64,000 bases of DNA from Jannaschia maritima (lineage in GTDB: Bacteria > Pseudomonadota > Alphaproteobacteria > Rhodobacterales > Rhodobacteraceae): positions 32,388-96,387 of the forward strand of contig NZ_JARGZA010000013.1 of the NCBI RefSeq assembly GCF_030973515.1, in the 5' to 3' direction. Every line of letters begins with the position of its first letter. The first letter of the stretch is position 1. The notes below the pieces were generated by a model. The model was given only the letters and a program-made list of their open reading frames with translations, was not told the DNA's origin and did no database searches. Both the position numbers and the translations under genes were made by a program. Positions 1 to 10,574 of the stretch are shown one piece after another.

Positions 1-2010
1 GTCGAAATCGACCGTCACGCAATCGGAGCGATAGGTCAGACCGATCCCCGCGCGGCTGGCGTCGTTCGTCACGAAGTCATAGCGCCAGTTGACGCGGCCC
101 GTCCAGTCGGCGGTCAGGTCCACGCCCGCGTCCAGGCCCCACTCGGACGTGTCGATCGGCCGCCCCGCCGCGGCGTCCGCTTCCAGAAAGGTATAGCGTG
201 TCTCCAGCCGCGCATCCGCGTCGCGCCACCGCAGGATCGTCTCGGACCGCGACACGTCCAGGCGGTCGTCGAACAAGGTCCGCGACAGCACCGAGATGCG
301 CTCGCCCGTGCCCGCGGCCAGCGACACCAGCCAATCCGAAGCCTTCGAATCCAGACCCGTCCCCGTCGGGAACTGCGTCAAGTCGCGGGTGCGGAAGGTG
401 CGACCGACGAAGGCGTCCACCGACCAGCCCTCCAACGGTTCGCGCGCATAGGACAGGCCCAGGTTCACCCGGCGACCCAACTCGCGCACGTCACGGCCGG
501 GAAAGCGCGAGGTGGCGGTCAGGTTGCCCTCGTCGAACTCCGGCGTGATGCTGTCCTCGTTGGGGACCGCGGGGCGGCGGTCGGGCGCCAGGACGATCTG
601 GGCGATCGACTGCAGGACGTGCCGCACGGTGCCGTCGTGGCGCACGAGGGGCAGGCGCGCCTCCAGCCCGGCATACGGGACGAAGCGCGTGACCATCCGG
701 TCCGCGAAGGTCGGGTCCTGCGCCACTTGGTAGACGTCCAAATGCCCTTCGGCGAAGGCGGTCGTCACCAGGCCCGGTCCCAGGACCCAATGCCGCCGCC
801 ACCCGGCCGAGGCCGACAGCCGCGCCACGTCCCGCGCGGAGGACGGGGGGAAGCCCGGGGGGGCGACGCTGACCGGCCGTTCCCGTCCGTGCGCCTCGAT
901 CTGCCAACTTCTGATGCCGCCCCACAGGTCGCGGCGCTGCTCGCGGGTCAACGTCACCACGCGGGACGGCAGCGTGTCGCTACGCTCGCCGTCGCGCAGG
1001 GTGCGGAAGGCGATGACCTCCGCCAGGATCCGGTTGTCGCGTTCCACCCGCGACAGGGCGATGCGGCTGTCCAGGCGGTCCTTCTCGGTGATCGCATAGT
1101 CCAGCAGGTACGTGTCGTCCGTGACGGCCTCCAGGTCGAAGTCGAGCCGGTAGTTTAGCGGAAGCACGAACGACCCGTCCGCGAAGACATAGCCACGGGT
1201 GGATCCGCGGCGGGTGTCGTCGCGACCGAACGCCCCTTCGATGGCGAAGGCGCCCGCGTCGAACGCCTGACGGTACCGCAGGTTCAGCGCCGTAGCGCCC
1301 CGGTTCGTGGCGAACGGCGCCACGGTCAGATCCCGCGACGGCCCCAGCGCGACGAAGTAGGGGACCGTTACGCCGGTCCCCAGGATGTCGTCCGACCGGA
1401 ACCGCGGAGCTAGGAACCCGGTCGACCGCGCGAGCCCGGGTCCCGGCAGTCGTAGGGTCGGGAACCAGGCAACGGGCACGCCGGCGACCTCGAAGCGCGC
1501 GCCTTCGAAGTAGAGTTGTCGCTCGACCTCGTCGCGGACGATCCGGCGGGCACGGATCTGCCACAGCGGCGTGGGTCGGTCGGCGCAGACCTCGCAGGAG
1601 GACGCCACCGTCTCGTAGAGTTGCGTGTAGCGTCCCGCCTCGTCGCGTACGACCTCGTTGGCGGCGATCTGCAGGCGGCGGTCCAGGACCAGCCTGGCCC
1701 CGCGCAGCACGGAGCCGCGCAGGTCGCGCGATAGCGACGCGAAGTCGGCGACCAGGATCGATCGGTCCCCGTCGACCAGCGTCAACGGCCCCTCGACCAG
1801 CAGGCGATCCTCCTCGCGCAGATAGGTCAGCCGGCGCGCGCGCAGGACGCGTCCATCGGCGAATATCTCGACCGCGCCGCTGGCTGTCAGGCTGCCCTGG
1901 TCGAAGGCGATGTCGTCGGCGACCAGCGTCGCGGGACCCGTCTGTGCCCGCGCCGCAGGGGCGGTCGCGATCAGCATGGCGACCAGGAGATAGGCGAATC
2001 CCTTCCCCAT
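1..2010 (-). CDS. lptD: LPS-assembly protein LptD (C-terminus off the left edge)
   Basis: Outer-membrane beta-barrel that, with LptE, inserts lipopolysaccharide into the outer leaflet. The visible 670 codons begin with a cleavable signal peptide ending near residue 22 (ARAQ), followed by an LptA/OstA-like periplasmic domain (about residues 28-135) and then long alternating strands typical of the barrel. A SCEVC cysteine pair at about 138-142 sits where LptD proteins carry disulfide cysteines. The ATG overlaps the lptG stop by one base (TGATG), so it is the last visible gene of the lptF-lptG-lptD transcript. The gene is cut by the window edge, not broken. Assignment is from sequence pattern and gene order. 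Confidence 0.93.
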   Translation of the reverse strand, partial: MGKGFAYLLVAMLIATAPAARAQTGPATLVADDIAFDQGSLTASGAVEIFADGRVLRARRLTYLREEDRLLVEGPLTLVDGDRSILVADFASLSRDLRGSVLRGARLVLDRRLQIAANEVVRDEAGRYTQLYETVASSCEVCADRPTPLWQIRARRIVRDEVERQLYFEGARFEVAGVPVAWFPTLRLPGPGLARSTGFLAPRFRSDDILGTGVTVPYFVALGPSRDLTVAPFATNRGATALNLRYRQAFDAGAFAIEGAFGRDDTRRGSTRGYVFADGSFVLPLNYRLDFDLEAVTDDTYLLDYAITEKDRLDSRIALSRVERDNRILAEVIAFRTLRDGERSDTLPSRVVTLTREQRRDLWGGIRSWQIEAHGRERPVSVAPPGFPPSSARDVARLSASAGWRRHWVLGPGLVTTAFAEGHLDVYQVAQDPTFADRMVTRFVPYAGLEARLPLVRHDGTVRHVLQSIAQIVLAPDRRPAVPNEDSITPEFDEGNLTATSRFPGRDVRELGRRVNLGLSYAREPLEGWSVDAFVGRTFRTRDLTQFPTGTGLDSKASDWLVSLAAGTGERISVLSRTLFDDRLDVSRSETILRWRDADARLETRYTFLEADAAAGRPIDTSEWGLDAGVDLTADWTGRVNWRYDFVTNDASRAGIGLTYRSDCVTVDFD

Positions 2011-3107
2011 CAGCCGTCCTCCAGTCGCAGGATGATCCCGAGCGCCAGCAGGATCGCCGCCAGGGGCGGGGTCCAGGCCGCCAGGGCGACCGGGATCTGG
2101 CCCGACTCGCCCAGCACCTGCGCGAAGTCCCGAAGGAAGAACATGCCGAAGCCCAGCACCAGCGCTAGCAGAACCAGGGGCCCGGTCCCGCCCGCCCGCA
2201 CGTGTCCCATGGTAAAGGCCGCGCCGATCAGCACCATGGCGGCCAGCATCAACGGTGAGGCCAGTTCCATCTGTAGCCACATGCGGTGCGCCAGCGCGGA
2301 GAACCCCGCCGCCTCCAGCCGGGCGACGAAGCGCGGCAGCTCGAAGATGGGGATGGCAGACGGCACGCCGAAGCTGTCGCGGATCTGGTCCTCCGTCAGG
2401 GTGGACGGGATCGTCAACAGGGGCACGGTCTCCGCGTCCCGCTCGGGGTTCTCCGACGCCGCCAGCGGCCAGCGCTTGGCGGAACGCAACGACCAGTCGC
2501 CGTCGCGCAGTTCGGCCCGTGATGCGTCGATCCGCTCGACCGGGGTGCCGTCCTGCGCGAAGGATGTGAATGTCGCATCGAACAGGACCGTGCCCGCCAG
2601 CGACGAGCGCAGCGCCTGGATCACCGTCTGCCCATCATCGTCACCCTGACGCAGCCAGACCCCCTCGTCGTCGACCGACAGCACGGAAGTTGAGTCGTTC
2701 GCGAAGCGCGCCGCTTCGCGTTCGTACGTCGCCTGCGTGGCTGCGACGATCGGGTTCACGACTGCCAGCCCCGCAATCCCCAGGACCAGCGCCGCCGCGG
2801 CGGGGGCCGAAACGGCCCGCAAGCCCGATTGACCGGCGGCTCGGACGACAACCAATTCCGAAGAGCGCGCGAGCGAAAGGAACAGAGCCAGCGTCGCCAG
2901 GATCACGATCAGCGGCAGAATCTGGTTAAGTGCCCCGGGCAGGTTCAGCGCGGCCAACCGCGCGGCGTCGCCCAAGGTGGCGCCGTCGTCGCCGAACCGG
3001 CGCAGCTGTTCGGCCAGGTCGATGGGCAGCATCAGGCCGGTGAAGACCAATGTGACCAGCGCGGTCAGGAACGCGAAGCGCCGCGCTAGGTACAGCGACA
3101 GGGTCAT
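2010..3107 (-). CDS. lptG: LPS export ABC transporter permease LptG
   Basis: Inner-membrane permease of the LptB2FG transporter that extracts lipopolysaccharide and passes it to the periplasmic Lpt bridge. The 365-residue product starts MTLSLYLARRFAF and has the YjgP/YjgQ layout: two N-terminal membrane helices, a periplasmic beta-jellyroll in the middle (about 130-260), and C-terminal helices. This start was chosen over longer in-frame options because it matches the family N-terminus and gives a 4-base ATGA overlap with the lptF stop. It is coupled by overlap to lptD downstream. Confidence 0.95.
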   Translation of the reverse strand: MTLSLYLARRFAFLTALVTLVFTGLMLPIDLAEQLRRFGDDGATLGDAARLAALNLPGALNQILPLIVILATLALFLSLARSSELVVVRAAGQSGLRAVSAPAAAALVLGIAGLAVVNPIVAATQATYEREAARFANDSTSVLSVDDEGVWLRQGDDDGQTVIQALRSSLAGTVLFDATFTSFAQDGTPVERIDASRAELRDGDWSLRSAKRWPLAASENPERDAETVPLLTIPSTLTEDQIRDSFGVPSAIPIFELPRFVARLEAAGFSALAHRMWLQMELASPLMLAAMVLIGAAFTMGHVRAGGTGPLVLLALVLGFGMFFLRDFAQVLGESGQIPVALAAWTPPLAAILLALGIILRLEDG

Positions 3108-4231
3108 GCCGCCCGCCCTCGGCGGAACGGAGCCCGGGACGCCGTGCCGCGCCAGAGCAGTCCCGCGGCCAGCGCCGCCCCGATCAGGACGGCCAGATAC
3201 GTCATCCATAGCGCGCCGTCCTCCACCGCCGCCTTCTCCCCCACGTTGGCGAGCAGGTGCAGGATGATGGCGACCAGCACGGCGGCGCCGATCTGCCGCC
3301 ACAGCCCCATTCGGGAATAGCCGCCGAGCAAGAGGAACCCCAACGCTACCAGCGGCAGGACCGCGGTCAACAGGGGCTCCGCGATGCGGGCATGGCCCAG
3401 GTACCGCAATTCCGCGGCGCTGCGTCCGGTGGTGCCCCGCAGGGCCGGGCTGGCCGACAGCAGCGCACGGGTCCCCATCTCGCGCGCGTCGCGTCGCCTG
3501 ACCTCGTCGCCCCCGGCCAGCCCCGCCAGGTCATAGGCGAAGTCCGCGAACGTCGTGGTGATCAGGTTCCGGGACGCGCGGTCCAGGGTTTGGGCCATTC
3601 CGTCGAGCATCACCAGCCGCGGGCCGGTCGATCCGGGCCGTCCTTCCAGCAGATAGGCGCGCGCGGCCGTATAGGTCGTGTTCGACCGCCACCCCCGACG
3701 GTCCTGCAGGAACAGGCCCAACAGCTCGCCCTCCGGCGTGACGTAGCGAACATAGACGGTGACGCCCGTGCCGGGGTGCAGGAACTCGCCCGCGCGCAGG
3801 AAGCGGGCCGTGACGTCGCGGTTCAGTGCCTCCCCCCGCTCGGCCAGGACCGTGCGCGCGGCGGGCACCAGCGCATTGCCCAGGATCGCGGCCGCCAGCC
3901 CCGCCGCGAGCCCGAAGACCAGAACGGGTCGAGCCAGGCGCCAGGGGCCCAGCCCGGTGGTCTGCGCCACGATCAGTTCGCTGTCCGACGCCAGCCGGTT
4001 GACGCCATAGAGCGTCGCGATCAATGCGGCGAAGGGCAGCGTCAGATAGATGACGTAGGGCAGGCCCAGGGCCGTGAACTCCAGGAATACCCGGAGGTTC
4101 GAGCCCCCGGCAATCAGCCGGTCGAACAGGCCGATGGCCCGGTTCACCCAATACACCGCCGCCAGCACGGAAGCGAAGAAGGCGAAATAGACCAGCAGGC
4201 GGCCCGTCAGGTATCGGTCGAACGTGCTCAC
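3104..4231 (-). CDS. lptF: LPS export ABC transporter permease LptF
   Basis: Partner permease of LptG in the lipopolysaccharide export complex. From a GTG at 4231 the product is 375 residues and begins STFDRYLTGRLL after the initiator, matching the usual LptF opening (S/T-x-F/L-D-R-Y). The first helix contains YWVNRA and a DELIVAQTTGL-like coupling-helix segment follows, here read as SELIVAQTTGLGP. A longer start, TTG at 4291, adds 20 basic/proline-rich residues and cannot be excluded. It is the first gene of the leftward lpt set; its 3-prime end overlaps lptG by 4 bases. Confidence 0.93.
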   Translation of the reverse strand: MSTFDRYLTGRLLVYFAFFASVLAAVYWVNRAIGLFDRLIAGGSNLRVFLEFTALGLPYVIYLTLPFAALIATLYGVNRLASDSELIVAQTTGLGPWRLARPVLVFGLAAGLAAAILGNALVPAARTVLAERGEALNRDVTARFLRAGEFLHPGTGVTVYVRYVTPEGELLGLFLQDRRGWRSNTTYTAARAYLLEGRPGSTGPRLVMLDGMAQTLDRASRNLITTTFADFAYDLAGLAGGDEVRRRDAREMGTRALLSASPALRGTTGRSAAELRYLGHARIAEPLLTAVLPLVALGFLLLGGYSRMGLWRQIGAAVLVAIILHLLANVGEKAAVEDGALWMTYLAVLIGAALAAGLLWRGTASRAPFRRGRAA

Positions 4232-4309
4232 GGGCGGGGCGGCTCCGGCGGGGGTCGGCTTCTTCCTAGCCGCGGCGCGCGACCGGGCCAAGGGCGTCGC
4301 CCCCGTCCG

Positions 4310-5017
4310 TCACGACGACGGGCCGACGCCCGGGATGTCGACCGTCCCGAACACGCGGCCCGACGGCGAGCCGGTGGGCGACCCGCCGGGCGGTTCCTCC
4401 GACACGCCCAGCGTAAGGGTGCCCCGCACGGCGGCGATCTCGGGCGGCAGCGGCAACCGCACGGTCTCGCCGGCGGGCCACAGGCCCACGGACTGCGCTG
4501 GCTCGTCCGGCCCATGCGCCCAGACCTGCAGGACCCGGCCCGGCGGCGCGGCCCCAGCGGTCCGCGTCAGGACGACCTCGTCGCGGGTCTTGTCCACGAC
4601 CGCGATCACGCGGAAGTCCCCCGCCTCGGACGCGATCTCGGCCGGATAGAGCGGCCCGCCGCCGCCGTTCCGATCGAAGGATACCAGCAGAAGGACCGCC
4701 ACGGCCAGGGCCAGCGCCGCCCCGGCCAAGACCTGCCACGGGCCGGCCCGCCGCCAGAACGGCTTGGGCGCCGCGTCCGGGAACAGGCGGGCGTGCAGGG
4801 CCGCGCGGGCGGCGGCGGGCGGCGGGACCGGCGCAAGATTCCCCAGCGGGGCCAGCCGCGCCTCCCACGCCAGCACGCGCGCGGCGAAGTCAGGCTCAGC
4901 ACCCGCCCGGCGCCGCGCCGCGTCGCGCTCCGCGTCCTCCAGCAGGCCCAGAGCATATTCCGCCGCCAGCACGTCGTCCCGCTCGTCCTCGGGGATGGGG
5001 TCCAATTCGTCCGTCAT
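4310..5017 (-). CDS. Anti-sigma factor, RskA type
   Basis: Predicted membrane-anchored inhibitor of the ECF sigma factor encoded just upstream. The 235-residue protein has an acidic, helical cytoplasmic N-terminus (about 1-90, AAEYALGLLEDAERDA), one membrane helix at about 95-112, and an extracytoplasmic domain with the RskA pattern (GRVLQVWAHGPDEPAQSVGLW). No zinc-binding HxxxCxxC motif is visible, so it is not a ChrR/ZAS-type factor. Its ATG overlaps the sigma-factor stop (ATGA), which suggests translational coupling and matched expression. The releasing signal cannot be read from sequence. Confidence 0.85.
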   Translation of the reverse strand: MTDELDPIPEDERDDVLAAEYALGLLEDAERDAARRRAGAEPDFAARVLAWEARLAPLGNLAPVPPPAAARAALHARLFPDAAPKPFWRRAGPWQVLAGAALALAVAVLLLVSFDRNGGGGPLYPAEIASEAGDFRVIAVVDKTRDEVVLTRTAGAAPPGRVLQVWAHGPDEPAQSVGLWPAGETVRLPLPPEIAAVRGTLTLGVSEEPPGGSPTGSPSGRVFGTVDIPGVGPSS

Positions 5018-5628
5018 CGCGCCATGCACGCCCGCAGCGCGATCAGGCCGCGCCGCAGCCACGTCCGCATCGTGTTGAGGGGGACGCCCGCCTCCGCCGC
5101 CAGCCAGGCATAGCTGCGCCCGTCCAGATACGCCCCCGTGATGGCCGCGCGGCGATCCGCAGGCAGCTCGTCCAGGCAGGCCACCAGGCGTCCGGCCTCG
5201 GACGCGGCCACGGCCGATTGCTCCGGCGTCGCGCCGGGCGCGGCCAACGCGGCGTCGTAATCGGCTACGTCCGCATCCCCGCGACGCGCGCGCAGGCGGT
5301 CGATGGCGGTGTTGCGCGCGATCGTGATCAGCCAGGTCATCGGCGAATGGCCCGTCGCGCGATAGCGCCCCGCGTTGCGCCAAACCTTTACATAGGCGTC
5401 TTGCATCGCGTCCTCTGCATCCCGCCCTGCACCCAACACACGGATGCACACCGCGTGGAGTTTCCCGCTCGTGGCATCATAGAGCGCGGTGAACGCCGCC
5501 CGCTCCCCCAAGGCCGCGCGTGCGATGTACCCTTCGATCGCCGCGCGATCCGCCGCGACGTCCCCCGACGGCGCCGCGGGCCGGTCCCGCCGACCGGACC
5601 GTCCGTCCGTGGCGCTCACAGCGCCCAT
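5014..5628 (-). CDS. ECF RNA polymerase sigma factor
   Basis: Group IV sigma factor of 204 residues. Region 2 runs from about 40 to 110 (FTALYDATSGKLHAVC, then DAEDAMQDAYVKVWR and TWLITIARNTAIDRLRARR), and region 4 is near the C-terminus (SYAWLAAEAGVPLNTMRTWL, a helix-turn-helix). It overlaps the anti-sigma gene by 4 bases and is divergent from the DUF4394 gene across a 102-base gap that must hold both promoters. The start at 5628 is the furthest credible ATG before that gap; a GTG three codons in is an alternative. Such sigma/anti-sigma pairs commonly control themselves and the adjacent exported protein, but no promoter motif could be assigned with confidence. Confidence 0.9.
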   Translation of the reverse strand: MGAVSATDGRSGRRDRPAAPSGDVAADRAAIEGYIARAALGERAAFTALYDATSGKLHAVCIRVLGAGRDAEDAMQDAYVKVWRNAGRYRATGHSPMTWLITIARNTAIDRLRARRGDADVADYDAALAAPGATPEQSAVAASEAGRLVACLDELPADRRAAITGAYLDGRSYAWLAAEAGVPLNTMRTWLRRGLIALRACMAR

Positions 5629-5730
5629 CCGCAAAAAACCGACCCGACCGAAACTTCCAACCCTCGCCCCCCGTGGCTCCGACGATTGGTCCCGAAACGC
5701 GGGGCCAGCACAAGGGAAAAGGCACACGAC

Positions 5731-6588
5731 ATGGACACGACACGGATCGCACTCGCCACGGCGTTCGCGCTCGCGACCGCCGGCCCGGCCCTCGCCATGG
5801 GCCATGCGGGCACGATGGGTTATGCCCTCGCCGGGGACGGCGCGACCCTCGTGACCATGTCCGACATCGCGTCGCCGGGCGACGCGCGGACCTTCGACCT
5901 TGATGCGCCGCTGCGCGCCATCGCCTATCGTCCCGTGACCGGGCAGCTCCTGGGCTACGCCGACGGCGCGATGTACGAGATCGACCCCGCGACCGGCACG
6001 CTGACCGACCTGGGCGCGACCTTCGCGGACGACGCGTCCATCGGCGCGGGGGCAGTCGCCTTCGACTTCAATAATCAGATCGACGCCGTGCGCGCGGTGG
6101 GCGCGGACGGCGCGAACCTCGTCTATTTCCCGGAAGGGTTCGGCGACGGGGACGAGCGGGCGAACTCGGTGCGCCGCTTCACGGATGCGTTCTACGTCGA
6201 CGGCGACGCGTCTGCCGGCGCGGACCCGTTGATCTTCGCCAATGCCTATACCAACGCGATAGACGGGCGTACGGCCTCCGCCACGGCGCAATACGCACTC
6301 GATGCGCGGGCCAACGCCCTCGTGACGCTGGCCAACAACGCGGGCGAGCTGGCGACGGTCGGCCTTCTGACGATCGATGGGGATGCCGTCGACGTCCTCG
6401 ACACCGGCGGCTTCGACATCGTGTCGGAGGCGGAAGGATCGGACCTCGCCTATGCGGTCTTGCAGATCGACGCTGAGGACACCGCCGGCCTCTATCTCGT
6501 CGACCTGAGCTCTGGCGCCCTTACGCTCCTGGGCGAGCTGGGCTTGGGCGGCATCACGGGCTTCGCGGCCTCGCACGGCGGAATGTAA
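5731..6588 (+). CDS. Exported DUF4394 domain protein
   Basis: Secreted or periplasmic protein of 285 residues. Residues 1-22 form a signal peptide ending ALA. The rest is a beta-propeller-like repeat (for example YRPVTGQLLGYADGAMYEID and ATGTLTDLGATF), the pattern of DUF4394, with acidic residues throughout and no cysteines noticed. A ribosome binding site (AAGGGAAAAGG) precedes the ATG. It is divergent from the ECF sigma gene and is the obvious candidate target of that system. The function of DUF4394 is not established. A strong hairpin terminator follows. Confidence 0.85.
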   Translation: MDTTRIALATAFALATAGPALAMGHAGTMGYALAGDGATLVTMSDIASPGDARTFDLDAPLRAIAYRPVTGQLLGYADGAMYEIDPATGTLTDLGATFADDASIGAGAVAFDFNNQIDAVRAVGADGANLVYFPEGFGDGDERANSVRRFTDAFYVDGDASAGADPLIFANAYTNAIDGRTASATAQYALDARANALVTLANNAGELATVGLLTIDGDAVDVLDTGGFDIVSEAEGSDLAYAVLQIDAEDTAGLYLVDLSSGALTLLGELGLGGITGFAASHGGM

Positions 6589-6648
6589 CGCGGATACGAG
6601 TAGGGGCCGGCTTGGCCCGCCACCCCCGCCGCGCATGTGCTGCGAGGG

Positions 6649-6674
6649 ACGCCCCGGCCGAAAGGCCGGGGCGT
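6649..6674. terminator. GAAA-loop hairpin terminator
   Basis: Perfect stem of 11 pairs (ACGCCCCGGCC / GGCCGGGGCGT) closed by a GAAA tetraloop, between the convergent DUF4394 and BMP-family genes. The T-run after it on the plus strand is short (TTCTAGTTTC). It probably ends the DUF4394 transcript and may also work on the opposite strand. Confidence 0.7.
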
Positions 6675-6734
6675 TCTAGTTTCAGGGGTCCGGCACCACA
6701 GGACAGGGTCGCTCTCCGGTGCATCGATGACCGC

Positions 6735-7808
6735 CTAGCGCGGCATCGGGCTCGCGATCCCGTCCAACAGGAAGTCCATTCCGGCCAGGGATCCGTCGTC
6801 GGCCACCGCCCCGTCGGCCAACCAGACGGACCCGTCCTGCCGCCGCAGGGGCCCGGTGAACGGATGCACGGCCCCCGATGCGATGTCCGCAGCCAGCGCC
6901 CCGGCGCTTTCGCGCACCTCCGGCGGCATCGCGTCCGAGAAGTCGCCCACCAAGACCATCCCATGGGCCAAGCCGTCCCACCGGTTCCCGCTGGTCCAGG
7001 TGCCATCCAGCAGCGCGCCGATCCGTTCGGCGTAGTAGGGGGTCCAGTTGGTGATCACCGACGACAGCCGCGGGTACGGCGCGTATTCGACCATGTCCGA
7101 CGTGAACCCGAACCCCCATCCGGTCCCATGCGCTTCGATCGCGGCCAGGGGCGCGGTCGAATCCGTCAACGACAGCACGAAGTCGGCCCCCTGTTCCAGC
7201 AGGGCCCGCGTCGCGTCCGCCTCCCTTGCGGGATCGAACCACGTGTTGATCCACACGATGTTCATCTCGACGTCCGGGGCCTGCTGCCGGGCATGGGCGA
7301 AGATCGAGTTGATCCCCCGGAACACCAGCGGGATCGGATAGGGCGCGACGATCCCGATCTTCTTCGTCTCCGTCATCCGGCCCGCGATATGACCCATCAC
7401 CGCCAGCCCTTCGTAGAAACGGGGGTTGTAGACGGCCACGTTCGGCGCGGTCTTGAACCCGGTGGCATGCTCGAACCGCACGTCCGGGAACCGGGATGCT
7501 ACCGCGATGGTCGGGTCCATGTAGCCGAACGACGCCGCAAAGATCAGGTCCGCGCCCCGCAGCGCCATCTGCGTCAGCGCGCGTTCGGCGTCCGCGCCCT
7601 CCGGCACGCTCTCCTGGACCATCATATCGACCCGTCCGTCGAACCGATCGATGGCTTCCTGCATGCTTTCGTGATGGTGCTGCGACCAGCCGCCATCCGT
7701 CTTGGGTCCCACAAGCAGCAGGCCCACGGTCGCCGTTTCCGTGGTGGCCGATGCGATGCGCGGCGTCATCAGCCCGGCGCTCGCGGCGAGGAACGTCCTG
7801 CGATCCAT
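6735..7808 (-). CDS. BMP family ABC transporter substrate-binding protein
   Basis: Periplasmic binding protein of 357 residues, of the basic membrane protein/PnrA/Med family, which mostly bind nucleosides or purines. The N-terminus MDRRTFLAASAG is a twin-arginine-like signal. The body has the family sequence VGLLLVGPKTDGGWSQ near residue 27 and GADLIFAASFGY near 85. It follows the deaminase gene by 34 bases on the same strand, so import of a purine compound for deamination is a reasonable inference. No permease or ATPase gene lies nearby. A Shine-Dalgarno sequence AGGAAAAGG precedes the ATG. Confidence 0.88.
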   Translation of the reverse strand: MDRRTFLAASAGLMTPRIASATTETATVGLLLVGPKTDGGWSQHHHESMQEAIDRFDGRVDMMVQESVPEGADAERALTQMALRGADLIFAASFGYMDPTIAVASRFPDVRFEHATGFKTAPNVAVYNPRFYEGLAVMGHIAGRMTETKKIGIVAPYPIPLVFRGINSIFAHARQQAPDVEMNIVWINTWFDPAREADATRALLEQGADFVLSLTDSTAPLAAIEAHGTGWGFGFTSDMVEYAPYPRLSSVITNWTPYYAERIGALLDGTWTSGNRWDGLAHGMVLVGDFSDAMPPEVRESAGALAADIASGAVHPFTGPLRRQDGSVWLADGAVADDGSLAGMDFLLDGIASPMPR

Positions 7809-7842
7809 GATCGATCCTTTTCCTAGGGATGAGGGGGCGCCG

Positions 7843-8865
7843 TCAGGCGGTCGCGGAGGCGTAGGCGTCCAGTTCGCGCAAGAACCCGTTCCGCAGATCC
7901 GCATCCACCCATGCGGCCTCGAAGGCATGGCGGCTGACGGTGATCAGATCGTTCCGCGTGAGGCCGGCCTCCGCCTGCGTGATCTCGAACGTCCCGTTCA
8001 TGTAGTCGCGTCCGAAATAGGCCGGGTCATCGGAGTTGAGCGAGAAGTGCAGGCCATGCTCCATCGACCGCCGCACCACGTCCTGCTCGTGCGGACCTCG
8101 GATCATGGTATTGGCGGTGGGGCAGATCGTGAAGTGCAGGTTCCGTGCCTTCGTCTTCTCGATCAGGTCGGGCCTCTCCAGGATGTTGGCGCCGTGGTCG
8201 ATGCGGTCGACCTCGATGTCCTCGATCACCTGCCGGATGTGTTCGTGCGTGCCGGGGATATCCAGGTCGCAATGCATGGTCAGGTGGAAGCCCTCCGCGC
8301 GGGCCCGGGCGAAGTGGTCGGCGAACTTCGACGGCGGGTTGCCGTTCTCGTCGGAATCAAGGCCCAGGCCCACGATCCGGTCCCGGTGCGGGATCGCCCA
8401 TTCGAGCGTCTGCATGGCCGAGTCCGCGCTGCGTTCGCGAACGAAGCACAGGATCAGCGCCGACTTGATGCCGAACGCGTCCTCGGCCCGCTTCCGCCCG
8501 TCGGTCAGCCCTTCGATCACCACCTCGAAGGGGACGCCCCGGTCGGTATGCTGTTGCGGGTCGAAGAACATCTCGGAATACAGCACGTTCTGTGCCGCCA
8601 CCCGTTCGAGGTATGCGTAGCACAGGTCCGAGAAGTCCTGCGCCTTCAGCATCACGAACGCGCCGTCATAGAACACCTGCAAGAAGCTCGGCAGGTCGTG
8701 GAAGACATAGCTTTCGCGCAGTGCCTCGATCGTGTCGAACCCCGTATCGACCCCGTTCCGTTCGGCCAGCGCGAAGCGCATCTCCGCCTCCAGCGTGCCT
8801 TCCAGATGGACGTGCAACTCGGCCTTCGGCAATCCGTGGATGAAGCGTTCCATCTCGGTCGTCAT
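7843..8865 (-). CDS. Adenine/adenosine deaminase family hydrolase
   Basis: Zinc-dependent amidohydrolase of 340 residues. The metal/catalytic motifs are visible: AELHVHLEGT near residue 14 (HxH), a central MHCDLDIPG with His, IDHGANI, and NSDDPAYFG near the C-terminus. NSDDPAYFG is the signature typical of adenine deaminases of the Aah1 type, whereas classical adenosine deaminases usually read TDDPxxxG, so adenine may be the real substrate. The ATG at 8865 is preferred over another two codons upstream because of ribosome-site spacing. It leads a two-gene unit with the BMP binding protein. Confidence 0.85.
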   Translation of the reverse strand: MTTEMERFIHGLPKAELHVHLEGTLEAEMRFALAERNGVDTGFDTIEALRESYVFHDLPSFLQVFYDGAFVMLKAQDFSDLCYAYLERVAAQNVLYSEMFFDPQQHTDRGVPFEVVIEGLTDGRKRAEDAFGIKSALILCFVRERSADSAMQTLEWAIPHRDRIVGLGLDSDENGNPPSKFADHFARARAEGFHLTMHCDLDIPGTHEHIRQVIEDIEVDRIDHGANILERPDLIEKTKARNLHFTICPTANTMIRGPHEQDVVRRSMEHGLHFSLNSDDPAYFGRDYMNGTFEITQAEAGLTRNDLITVSRHAFEAAWVDADLRNGFLRELDAYASATA

Positions 8866-9098
8866 AGGCATCCCCCCCCCGTCGGTCGCGCCCGTGACGC
8901 GGGTCGCAGGCCGATGGTGCGGCGGCTGTGGGGCGCCAGGCAACGGTAACGGCACAGCGCCACGTCGGCTGGGGCGGGGTCTGCCGGAACTTTGGGCGGT
9001 TCGGTCAGCCGCGCGCCGATGCGTGTTCCCGCCCCTCTGGCCTTCGCACCGGCCCCCGCCTAGGTTTCGCGCGACACCCGCTGCCCGGAGCCCGCGCC

Positions 9099-10563
<1,465 letters not shown>

Positions 10564-10574
<11 letters not shown>

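Noticed and set aside
2010..3302. Extended lptG start giving a 430-residue protein.
   Set aside because: The extra N-terminal residues are Arg/Gly-rich out-of-family sequence lying inside lptF; the ATG at 3107 fits the family and the overlap.
5014..6636. A 540-residue minus-strand frame covering the ECF sigma factor and running under the DUF4394 gene.
   Set aside because: Only the last 204 residues match a protein family; the rest is the antisense of the DUF4394 gene.
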